In this document: piece by piece, positions 1 to 9,302 of the stretch
Position numbering within the stretch: the stretch's first letter is position 1
How the letters are laid out: each line of letters opens with the position of its first letter
From: Cytophagales bacterium
GTDB lineage: Bacteria; Bacteroidota; Bacteroidia; Cytophagales; Cyclobacteriaceae
Assembly (NCBI GenBank): GCA_033344775.1
Contig: JAWPMT010000004.1
Location: 124,001 to 188,000, forward strand
Reading direction: 5' to 3'
Length of the DNA stretch: 64,000 nucleotides
Position numbers and translations under genes: made by a program
Notes under the pieces: model-generated
The model's database searches: none
The model's input: the letters and a program-made list of their open reading frames with translations, nothing else
What the model was told of the DNA's origin: nothing

Positions 1-715
1 GAATGGTCATTCCCCCTTTGGTATCTACTATCCTAATCAAAGCATCAATGGAGTTGCTGCGATAATTGAAAGACCTCCCCTCCTGTAATTTGGTCAGGTC
101 ACAAAAGTTGTTCACCTGATCCCGAAAGCAATTCCCTTCATTCAATAGCCAGAGGCTATCATAATCAATGTTTTCCAAGCCGATATTCTTCCCTCGTGCC
201 TCCGCTGAGGTATAGAAGAAAAATCGCTCATAAAAAATGGGAATAGATCGAATGCCATAAACGTCAACGGGTGTAGAGATCAATCCTGCATCCAGAAATC
301 CCCCTCTTACCTCCGTAATCACATCTTCCGTGATCATTTCATGGATATCTAATTTAAACTTGGGGAATGCTTCCTGCAGTTGGTCAATGAAAAGTGGAAC
401 AAGAAATGGTGCCAGTGTTGGGATGACGCCTAAAGTTAAAGTTCCCTCCAATTCATTTTTGAGATTTAGGGTACGACTTTGCAGGTGATCCACACTGGCA
501 ATAATTTCCGCAGCCTGCGCCAGAAAGGTGATCCCATCGGCTGTCGGCACAATTGGGTTCGAAGATCTGTCGAATAAACCAATACCTAATTCATTCTCGA
601 GTTTCTGAATCTGAAGGCTCAAAGCTGGTTGACTTATAGAAAGCTTCTCAGAAGCCTTCTTAAATGATCCGTATTTCTGTAAATTGATGGCGTATCTTAA
701 TTGTGCCAGCGTCAT
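1..715 (-). CDS. oxyR: OxyR-type LysR-family transcriptional regulator (3' end cut by window edge)
   Basis: This is a LysR-family peroxide sensor and DNA-binding regulator in the cytoplasm. Reading from the ATG at 715 gives 238 codons open to the window edge; OxyR is usually about 300-310 residues, so the C-terminal fifth is missing. Residues 1-60 form the LysR winged helix-turn-helix (TLAQLRYAINLQKYGSF, then SISQPALSLQIQKLE). Residues 90-238 belong to the effector domain. Two cysteines at 196 and 205, in the context NEGNCFRDQ...NNFC, match the spacing of the redox-active pair Cys199/Cys208 of E. coli OxyR. The gene is divergent from katG, the classic OxyR target. The family call is firm; the OxyR subtype rests on the cysteine pair and the neighbour. 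Confidence 0.9.
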   Translation of the reverse strand, partial: MTLAQLRYAINLQKYGSFKKASEKLSISQPALSLQIQKLENELGIGLFDRSSNPIVPTADGITFLAQAAEIIASVDHLQSRTLNLKNELEGTLTLGVIPTLAPFLVPLFIDQLQEAFPKFKLDIHEMITEDVITEVRGGFLDAGLISTPVDVYGIRSIPIFYERFFFYTSAEARGKNIGLENIDYDSLWLLNEGNCFRDQVNNFCDLTKLQEGRSFNYRSNSIDALIRIVDTKGGMTI

Positions 716-733
716 AAGCATTACTTATGTGTC

Positions 734-2973
<2,240 letters not shown>

Positions 2974-2997
2974 TCAAATCCCAAATAGATCATAGCA

Positions 2998-3030
2998 AAG
3001 ACCCTGGCGAAAGCTGGGGTCTTTTTTTTA
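2998..3030 (+). terminator. Rho-independent terminator after katG
   Basis: A stem AAGACCC / GGGGTCTT with a short loop is followed by eight T residues, 25 bases after the katG stop. Confidence 0.85.
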
Positions 3031-3040
3031 CCCCTCCCCT

Positions 3041-3065
3041 GTTACTTTTTTCAAATCCCCGCATA
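3041..3065 (+). promoter_or_regulatory. Candidate ECF-type promoter, copy 1 (GTTAC - 15 bp - GCATA)
   Basis: GTTAC at 3041-3045 and GCATA at 3061-3065 are separated by 15 bases. The same pair with the same spacing precedes the paralogous lipoprotein gene at 4295, although the intervening bases differ. Both are followed by a shared short leader, ACACACTAAA, just before the start codon. This is a plausible -35/-10 pair for the sigma factor encoded at 5303; the assignment is inference from conservation and proximity. Confidence 0.5.
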
Positions 3066-3110
3066 TAACCAGGCAGAAGTAATTTGAAAACACACTAAAA
3101 CTTCCGCCTT

Positions 3111-4097
3111 ATGAAAAAATTTAGCATGTTGGTGATCGCTTCGATCATCATATTATCTTCCTGTGAACAGGAAATCGATGAAGTCATGGAACCATCGGTC
3201 GTATTGGAGATCCAGACAGCATCTTCGATCAACAGTACTTTTGATTGCTATCAGGAAATGACTATCGGACTTGGAGAGGATTTTACAGGTACCGCTTGCT
3301 CGATTTGTAGCAGTTTTTCAGCAAATCCCGGAGAAACCATTACGGTTTATGGCGTAGCGTACTTTCATGATGCCAATATTCAAACATTTGAAAATCTTGA
3401 CTATAACATCATCTGGACCATGGTAGAAGGGAATGCGAACTTCACCCCGACAGATGATCCAAGAATGATCCAGCTGCAGATGCCAGAAGCATTTGACAAG
3501 GTCGTCATCAAACTGGAAAACCTGGCCAGCAATGGACTAGCAGTAAGTGAATTTCTCACCATTCGTAACGCGACTCAACCCATTGAAATCGGTGATCCAG
3601 GTCAAGCAGGACGAGTCATTCACGACAAAGGGGTTCGCTCCGATGAGTGGCAGTTCATGGAAACAACTCAATTTTTTGTAGGATCAAATAATACAGATGA
3701 TCGCTTTGAAATGGCCTGGGGAACACTGGATCAGCGAACGGGTATCGAAAGCACAGAAATAGGCACTGGCAAAGCGAATACTGTTGCATTGGTAAATCAT
3801 TTTCTTGATCCCGAAAATCAGACCAATCAGGCTAACACCTTAAGTGCCTGGATCGCTTCTGAGCATTCTCAAAATGGATTTTCTGATTGGCACATTCCGT
3901 CGTTAGAAGAAGCAAAGATCCTCATTCAAAACAATGAAACTCTTTCAGAAGACCCCAATGAAACCCAAAGACTCTTTATCTGGACCTCAACAGAGGTAGA
4001 TGCAGATCATGCCTTTGCTATCGATTTGTTTACCGGTGAAGTAAGTGTAGAAGAGAAAAATGAAAAGCTGAAAACTATCGGTGTTCGCTATTTCTAG
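3111..4097 (+). CDS. Lipoprotein with C-terminal DUF1566/FISUMP-like domain (paralogue of 4295-5299)
   Basis: A 328-residue outer-envelope lipoprotein of unknown function. A signal peptide ends in the lipobox LSSC, giving lipidated Cys18. Residues 30-160 look beta-rich and carry Cys46 and a CSIC motif (Cys63, Cys66). From about 165 to the end the pattern WRFME/WQFME, SDWHIPSLEEAK, IWTSTEVDADHAF and a terminal VRYF matches the DUF1566 / major-paralogous-domain style of Bacteroidota surface proteins (W-H-x-P-S-x-E-E-A, then W-T-S-T). It shares its architecture and all three mature cysteines after Cys18 with the next gene, so the two are a tandem duplication. It has its own putative promoter and is followed by a terminator. 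Confidence 0.8.
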   Translation: MKKFSMLVIASIIILSSCEQEIDEVMEPSVVLEIQTASSINSTFDCYQEMTIGLGEDFTGTACSICSSFSANPGETITVYGVAYFHDANIQTFENLDYNIIWTMVEGNANFTPTDDPRMIQLQMPEAFDKVVIKLENLASNGLAVSEFLTIRNATQPIEIGDPGQAGRVIHDKGVRSDEWQFMETTQFFVGSNNTDDRFEMAWGTLDQRTGIESTEIGTGKANTVALVNHFLDPENQTNQANTLSAWIASEHSQNGFSDWHIPSLEEAKILIQNNETLSEDPNETQRLFIWTSTEVDADHAFAIDLFTGEVSVEEKNEKLKTIGVRYF

Positions 4098-4179
4098 GGT
4101 TAAACGACTTAAAGATTTGATGTAGAACAAATTCTCCTTTACATAACTATTTGACTAGTTAAACTTTAACACATGAAAC

Positions 4180-4207
4180 TCCCCGGCATACGTCGGGGAA
4201 TTTTTTT
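4180..4207 (+). terminator. Rho-independent terminator between the two lipoprotein genes
   Basis: The stem TCCCCG / CGGGGA with a short loop is followed by a run of seven T. It separates the first lipoprotein gene from the lipoprotein-sigma-TonB-like operon. Confidence 0.85.
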
Positions 4208-4226
4208 ACTATTTTCTTATTGCCAT

Positions 4227-4251
4227 GTTACTTTTTGAATGGGTGTGCATA
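4227..4251 (+). promoter_or_regulatory. Candidate ECF-type promoter, copy 2 (GTTAC - 15 bp - GCATA)
   Basis: GTTAC at 4227-4231 and GCATA at 4247-4251 have the same 15-base spacing as copy 1. A T-run follows GTTAC in both copies. This copy would drive lipoprotein 2, the sigma factor and the TonB-like gene, that is, autoregulation if the sigma factor recognises it. Confidence 0.5.
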
Positions 4252-4294
4252 CTAGGAAATAGAATATTTATAATAACACACTAAACTTCACCGC

Positions 4295-5299
4295 ATGTAT
4301 CAATTAAGAACCGCCTTCATGGCCTTGCTTGTCATCCTGGTCATAGGATGCGAACAAGCACTCAATGAACCCTTCAGGGAAATCCCCACCATTGAAATAC
4401 AAGTAGAATCATCTATTAAAAGCGTAGGTGATTGCTATGATGAATTAATCAACCGGGTCGGGCAATACCGCGGAACGACTTGCAATATTTGCGGTAGCTC
4501 CGTGGCCGCTCCAGGAGAAACCATCAAAGTCTACAGTGCATTCTACTCGAATGGCCGAGTGACTTCCAAAGAAGACATGAACTTTGAAGTCTCCTGGTCT
4601 ACCGAAAGTGAGGCGATCATTACACCCGGCGAGGACCCTAGAGAGATTTTACTCACTTTACCAGACAATTTCGATTATATCCATGTAGATGTTCTGAGTG
4701 ATTTCAATGGGTTCTTAGGTCAGGCCAGGTTGTACATCCGCAATTTGAATCAGGAAATTCAAGTACGTTTCCCCGGACAAGCCGGATTGGTCATCTATGA
4801 TAAAGGAAGCTACGCTAACGATTGGCGATACATGGAAATATCAGAAAAATTCATTTGGTCACAATACACAGATCCGACACCCGGTACTTTCGAAACTGGA
4901 TTAGATCAGTCCTGGGGATTTGAAGGTGAACTTATTGGCGCCTCCGGCACCGGAATTGGTGAAGGAAGAACCAATACCATTAATCTCCTTACACAAATGT
5001 TGGATGAGTCTAACTCAGATATAGAGGTTGATGAAACATACAAGCCATTCAGTACTTATACGGTTTATAATGAATCCATCAACGGGTATTCGGACTGGCA
5101 TTTACCTTCGATTGAAGAGGCACAAGAATACATCACAGCATTCAATCGATCTGGCGACTTTAGTGGAAATGGTTCACTGATTTGGACTTCTACTGAGATA
5201 GATGCTGAAAATGCCTATGCCATGAATGTTTTTTCAGGCGAGGCTGTCATAAAAAATAAGAGCGAAAAGCTTCGGGTCTATGGTGTTAGATATTTTTAA
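4295..5299 (+). CDS. Lipoprotein with C-terminal DUF1566/FISUMP-like domain (paralogue of 3111-4097)
   Basis: A 334-residue lipoprotein. The signal peptide ends in VIGC, making Cys19 the lipid anchor. Cys47 and the CNIC motif (Cys63, Cys66) are conserved with the upstream paralogue, as are GQAGLVIYDKG, SDWHLPSIEEA, IWTSTEIDAENAYAM and the terminal VRYF. An insertion of about 20 residues relative to the paralogue lies around 190-210. The sigma-factor gene starts four bases after the stop, so the two are almost certainly co-transcribed. Such sigma-linked lipoproteins are often surface or signalling components; the substrate is unknown. Confidence 0.8.
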   Translation: MYQLRTAFMALLVILVIGCEQALNEPFREIPTIEIQVESSIKSVGDCYDELINRVGQYRGTTCNICGSSVAAPGETIKVYSAFYSNGRVTSKEDMNFEVSWSTESEAIITPGEDPREILLTLPDNFDYIHVDVLSDFNGFLGQARLYIRNLNQEIQVRFPGQAGLVIYDKGSYANDWRYMEISEKFIWSQYTDPTPGTFETGLDQSWGFEGELIGASGTGIGEGRTNTINLLTQMLDESNSDIEVDETYKPFSTYTVYNESINGYSDWHLPSIEEAQEYITAFNRSGDFSGNGSLIWTSTEIDAENAYAMNVFSGEAVIKNKSEKLRVYGVRYF

Positions 5300-5302
5300 C
5301 GT

Positions 5303-5848
5303 GTGAAAGAACCCTGGAGTCTGGCTCTGGAACGGGAGTTGATCAAAAAAAGTAAACGAAACTCCAAGTACTTTGAAGCAATCTATGATCAGTATTTCAA
5401 CCGCATCTACCGCTTTACTTACAAAAAGGTAGCCAACGAAATACTCGCCGAAGAATTCACTTCAGAGACGTTTTACAAAGCACTTTTGAAAATAAGGAGC
5501 TATGACGAGGATCGTCTGACCTTTTCATCCTGGCTTTTCAAAATTGCTTTGAATGAGATACGTATGTATTTCCGAAAAAATCAGTCCGCACAATATGTCA
5601 TAAGTATAGACGATTTGCTGCGTGAGCTGATCGATGAACCTGGGGGAATTAACCCAACTGATAAATCGCATCTGGAACAGGCCCTCTCCGCATTGCCGGA
5701 AAAGGACCTTTCTATTCTGGAATTGCGATTTTATGAAAACATGCCCTTCAAAGACATTGCTGAACTATGTGATCTGACGGAAGGGGCTGTGAAAATGCGA
5801 GTAAAAAGGACCATCCATAAACTGAGAGAAGACTATGTCGAAGAATAA
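5303..5848 (+). CDS. ECF-type RNA polymerase sigma factor
   Basis: A 181-residue sigma-70 family protein with only regions 2 and 4. Region 2 spans about residues 20-90 (FEAIYDQYFNRIYRFTYKKV...AEEFTSETFYKALLKI, then SSWLFKIALNEIRMYFRK). Region 4 spans about 120-175 (LSALPEKDLSILELRFYENMPFKDIAELCDLTEGAVKMRVKRTIHKL). The start is a GTG three bases after the preceding stop. The downstream gene overlaps by 14 bases and encodes a single-pass membrane protein that could control it. It probably reads the GTTAC/GCATA elements upstream of both lipoproteins, which is an inference. Confidence 0.93.
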   Translation: MKEPWSLALERELIKKSKRNSKYFEAIYDQYFNRIYRFTYKKVANEILAEEFTSETFYKALLKIRSYDEDRLTFSSWLFKIALNEIRMYFRKNQSAQYVISIDDLLRELIDEPGGINPTDKSHLEQALSALPEKDLSILELRFYENMPFKDIAELCDLTEGAVKMRVKRTIHKLREDYVEE

Positions 5849-6692
5849 AGCACATAGCGTGAGAATTGTCTGGGATGATCCTTCGAATGAGGTCATCAAT
5901 TATCCGAAGCGTGACTTTAAGGCATTGAACCGCAGAGTCAGAAGAAGAAAATTAGCGATCAGGATCGCCATCGGAACTACGCTCCTGATCCTCTTATTGC
6001 TACTGCTTACATTCCTCAAAATAAATGGTGGTTCAGAAAGTGCAGCTGAGGTTCCGAATAATACTGCTCCTTATGGACCAACAATCAATCGGACCAATAC
6101 TTTTGACTGGTCTGGCATCCAAAAGATCAAACCGGTACTGAAGCCTGATCTTGTTAAGACTACCCAAACTGAACAAGAGGAGCCAGTGGAGGTTGACCCT
6201 ATTGTTGAGCAGCCACCAAAGATTGCTGTGGATCGTAAAGAAGAAAGTGACATCTATCGGGCCAGCATAGCTGCCGCCTCCGATACCATTCAATTGGAAG
6301 AAAAGCCAGCAATGAAAACAACCACGGAAACGTCCAAAGACTCAATAGCAAAGCGACCCAATTTTGTTCCGAGTGAATTTGTGCGCGCCTATCCAACGGT
6401 GGGTTATGACAGCTTGTATCAATATTTGACGGAATTCATCAACAAGGAATTATTAGGTTCGAATAATGAATCAGATACATTGAGAATCTCCTTCGCAATT
6501 GAAGTGGACGGTCGACCTTCTGGTATTCAGTTGTCCATTGAGACAGCTGACTCTGTATTTATGAAGATTGAGGAAGTAGTGCAAAACATGCCCATGTGGC
6601 AACCCGCGACCGCCGATGGACAACCCATTAAAACAAGATTCCGACTTCCTTTGATCATTCAATCGAAAACCATCATCGAAGCAGATGAGTGA
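5835..6692 (+). CDS. Single-pass membrane protein with TonB-like C-terminal domain, possible sigma regulator
   Basis: A 285-residue protein. A basic cytoplasmic N-terminus of about 38 residues (NRRVRRRKLAIR) leads into one transmembrane helix at about 40-62, then a Pro/Glu/Lys-rich periplasmic linker. The C-terminal segment from about 185 on (AYPTVGYDSLYQYLTEFINKEL, then SFAIEVDGRPSGIQL and MPMWQPATADGQPIKTRFRLPLI) follows the energy-transducer TonB C-terminal pattern. The topology also suits an anti-sigma factor: a cytoplasmic segment, one helix and a periplasmic sensor. It overlaps the sigma gene by 14 bases, implying translational coupling. Whether it energises transport, senses signals or does both cannot be decided here. 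Confidence 0.75.
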   Translation: MSKNKAHSVRIVWDDPSNEVINYPKRDFKALNRRVRRRKLAIRIAIGTTLLILLLLLLTFLKINGGSESAAEVPNNTAPYGPTINRTNTFDWSGIQKIKPVLKPDLVKTTQTEQEEPVEVDPIVEQPPKIAVDRKEESDIYRASIAAASDTIQLEEKPAMKTTTETSKDSIAKRPNFVPSEFVRAYPTVGYDSLYQYLTEFINKELLGSNNESDTLRISFAIEVDGRPSGIQLSIETADSVFMKIEEVVQNMPMWQPATADGQPIKTRFRLPLIIQSKTIIEADE

Positions 6693-7172
6693 TTATTCCG
6701 GTTTTGGGTTCTTATCGAGGCGATGGTTTTCAAACATCTCAATGGCTGCTTTGAGTACACCAAGAAAGCCTATTCCAAGGACTGTAAGGCCTACAGCCAT
6801 ATCCTTTAAAATGCTTTCAATCGGCAAGACGATAAAAACGAGCCCCGAAAAAATCATCAGAAAAGTTGAAATGGCAACAACAATCAGAAATACCTTACCA
6901 AATAAAGGATTTTCCCAGACCTTTCTTGAAAGCTTGTTCTGTGTTTTGGTGGTATCCTGTAATGTTGAAAAGCTTAAGGCCACACCAAGCATGATCAAGA
7001 AGTAATCAAGATTTTGATAATCCAACTCTTGTGTGGCAAACAACTTCTGAATAAAAGGAACATAGAAATACAAGGCACAGGCCATTATTGGATACTGCAA
7101 ATAACTAATGGCATGAAAGAACCTTCTTGGATTCATCGGAGATTCAACTTTGTGTACCCCTAAACTATTCAA
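6693..7172 (-). CDS. Small integral membrane protein of unknown function
   Basis: A 159-residue protein with about four hydrophobic helices: residues 22-42 (ISYLQYPIMACALYFYV), 56-72 (YFLIMLGVALSFS), 92-120 (GKVFLIVVAISTFLMIFSGLVFIVLP) and 127-147 (MAVGLTVLGIGFLGVLKAAI). The annotated start overlaps the end of the upstream OmpA-family gene by eight bases. A second in-frame ATG, MNPRRFFHAIS at residue 13 (position 7136), is an equally good start. The gene converges with the TonB-like gene with no spacing between the stops. I do not recognise a family. Confidence 0.7.
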   Translation of the reverse strand: MNSLGVHKVESPMNPRRFFHAISYLQYPIMACALYFYVPFIQKLFATQELDYQNLDYFLIMLGVALSFSTLQDTTKTQNKLSRKVWENPLFGKVFLIVVAISTFLMIFSGLVFIVLPIESILKDMAVGLTVLGIGFLGVLKAAIEMFENHRLDKNPKPE

Positions 7173-8676
7173 TAATCGTAAACTCTACCCGCCGGTTCAG
7201 GCGACGTGTTTCTTCCTGGGCATTCGAGTGGAGTGGTGCATTACCTCCGTAGCCTTTGGCTTGAACGCGTTTGCTGGTGAACCCTTGTCTCAAAATATAG
7301 TCCCTGACTTTTTTTGCACGCCTTTCGGACAAAGCCAGGTTTCGGCTTGGATCACCCTGATTGTCGGTATGCCCTTTGACCAAAATTTTAAGGCTTGTAT
7401 TTTCCTTTAGGATATTTACGACTTGATCCAACTGTTCCTGCGATCCTTCGATAAAGTCATCTGTCCCTCGATGGAACAACACATGATCCAATTGTATCGT
7501 ACGCCCAACAGTCAAAGGCACCATCATCAAATCCACTTGATTGACGGAATCCAGCTCTGTACTGGTAATGATCTGTTCCATCACCATATAGCCGTGTGCT
7601 TCTGCCAGCACCTGAATGTCTTCTCCGATCGCATAGGGTAATTCAAAAGAACTGGCTGCTTCAAGAGAGAGGTCCACAGAGGTACTCTTCGCCAGAATTT
7701 TGGCCGTTACAGTCTCATTGGTCTCCTCGTCTTTCAGGTTGAAAGTGATCGAGGTGGATTCTGCAATTGGAATGGCGATTGAATCAGTATCTTCGGAAAC
7801 GTCAATGACATCTTTCAACTTGATCCGTCGAATATCTCCGTAACCATCACTGTTTTGTGTAGAAATGAAATAAGCGTATTCTCTTCCTAATTGAAAGGAA
7901 GTCTCTGCCCCTTCCGTATTGATCCATGGTCCCAGGTTGACTGGTTCCGACCATCGCTGCCACGTATCATCCAGACGCTTGGAAGTATAGATATCAAAAC
8001 TACCCAATCCATCATCCCGACCATTGGAAGACCAATAAAGATTCTCATTATCACGGGACAGGAACGGAGTAAACTCCTGAAAAGGGGTATTGATCGCAGA
8101 ACTTAAGTTCTTCAAAGAAGTCCATCCATTTCCCTGACGAAAACTAACGTAAATATCTTCGACCCCATAGGTTGCCCGCCCTTCCAGGCTCAACAAAAGA
8201 ATGGAACCATCTGCCGACAAGTAACCGGAAATGACGTCACTTTCGTTGAGAAAATAAGGTATCTCCAGCGGTCGCTGATTGATGGGTTGCGTTTTGGAAC
8301 CCGTGTACAACTCCGTCTGATATGTATTGAAATTAGGTTTGATTTCGGCGAAAAGTACCTTATCTCCTCGATCGGTTCCAATGATAACTCCCTTTACCCC
8401 AGGATCTTCAATATCTGATATGACTGGCGGGTTCCAAATTCCCTCACCGAATGAACTCTGCCAGATCCCGCCCGGATTATTCAACGCGCCCACGTTTTGA
8501 GGGCTTTTGGATCGGGTAAAGTAAAGTGTTTCTAAATCCTGACTTAATTGAAGGAAGCCTTCATCCGAAACACTATTCAGCGAATCAATTTTCTGGGATT
8601 GTCCTACAAAAGCAACCTGCGCAAAAACAAATTGCACAGTCATCATACAAAGCAAAAAACTAGCGGATCTGATCAT
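7165..8676 (-). CDS. OmpA-family outer-membrane protein with PD40 beta-propeller repeats
   Basis: A 503-residue exported protein. The signal peptide is residues 1-19 (ending VFAQ). Residues 30-280 contain WD40-like PD40 blades, visible as repeats such as SADGSILLLSLEGR, SRDNENLYWSSNGRDDGLGSFDIYTSKR and the paired GYGDI. Residues 300-390 form a beta-rich linker. From about 395 to the end is the OmpA peptidoglycan-binding domain (KILVKGHTDNQGDPSRNLALSERRAKKVRDYI..., RRVEFTIIE). Such proteins tie the outer membrane or surface complexes to the cell wall and are frequent in Bacteroidota, including near gliding and secretion genes; no such neighbours are present here. Confidence 0.88.
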   Translation of the reverse strand: MIRSASFLLCMMTVQFVFAQVAFVGQSQKIDSLNSVSDEGFLQLSQDLETLYFTRSKSPQNVGALNNPGGIWQSSFGEGIWNPPVISDIEDPGVKGVIIGTDRGDKVLFAEIKPNFNTYQTELYTGSKTQPINQRPLEIPYFLNESDVISGYLSADGSILLLSLEGRATYGVEDIYVSFRQGNGWTSLKNLSSAINTPFQEFTPFLSRDNENLYWSSNGRDDGLGSFDIYTSKRLDDTWQRWSEPVNLGPWINTEGAETSFQLGREYAYFISTQNSDGYGDIRRIKLKDVIDVSEDTDSIAIPIAESTSITFNLKDEETNETVTAKILAKSTSVDLSLEAASSFELPYAIGEDIQVLAEAHGYMVMEQIITSTELDSVNQVDLMMVPLTVGRTIQLDHVLFHRGTDDFIEGSQEQLDQVVNILKENTSLKILVKGHTDNQGDPSRNLALSERRAKKVRDYILRQGFTSKRVQAKGYGGNAPLHSNAQEETRRLNRRVEFTIIE

Positions 8677-8954
8677 ACACCGACACCAACGAACAAATTC
8701 TTCATCTATTGAGTGGTAAAATTAGTTGAATTGAGGATTTGGAAGTCCTGTGAATCATAAAAAGCCCCTAAGCTTTCTTCATGACTTCTGTAAGAGGCAC
8801 GTGACAGTGTCCGATTTAAAGGAAAAACTGTTCAAAACGCTACAGTTCAATATCCTACCATTTCTCAAAAACCGCTTTTTCAGCATCTAAATGATCTTTT
8901 TGAAAATCTGGCCTCTTATTTGTTATACCGAAATAGAAGTAATAACATGATTCG
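8677..8954. other. Intergenic region between the OmpA-family gene and padR 1
   Basis: 278 bases between divergent genes; it should hold both promoters. The only structure I can point to is an inverted repeat TGTTAT / ATAACA at 8921-8947, ending eight bases before the padR start. It is a possible autoregulatory PadR operator, by inference from position only. Confidence 0.3.
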
Positions 8955-9302
8955 ATGAGAAGAAGTGATTTAGGAGAGTTTGAGGAACTCGTATTATTGA
9001 CCATCGCCACGCAGTTTCCGGACGCCTATAGTGTAGCAATTGCCGAAGCCCTTGAGAAAGACCTGAAAAGAACCATCACCACAGGTGCTACACATGCCGC
9101 CATGCAGAGGCTGGAAAAGAAGGGCTATTTAACTTCCCGAATGGGCGAATCCACTGCCGAACGAGGCGGGAGAAGAAAGCGGTTATATGCAGTCACAGTT
9201 GCCGGAGGAAAGATACTCGAAGAAGTACGGCAAATACGTGAAACCTTATGGAGTCGTATTGCTCCTGGTGCCATTCCTGAAATTCAATCTCTCCAAAAAT
9301 GA
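8955..9302 (+). CDS. PadR-family transcriptional regulator (module 1)
   Basis: A 115-residue winged-helix regulator. The sequence LGEFEELVLLTIA, AEALEKDLKRTITTGATHAAMQRLEKKGYLTSRMG and GGRRKRLYAVTVAGGKILEE is the PadR DNA-binding domain with a short C-terminal helix. Its stop overlaps the start of the following permease gene in an ATGA, so the two form a translationally coupled module. In this phylum such small PadR proteins usually repress the adjacent permease. A second copy of the same arrangement lies at 18180. The ligand is unknown. Confidence 0.9.
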   Translation: MRRSDLGEFEELVLLTIATQFPDAYSVAIAEALEKDLKRTITTGATHAAMQRLEKKGYLTSRMGESTAERGGRRKRLYAVTVAGGKILEEVRQIRETLWSRIAPGAIPEIQSLQK

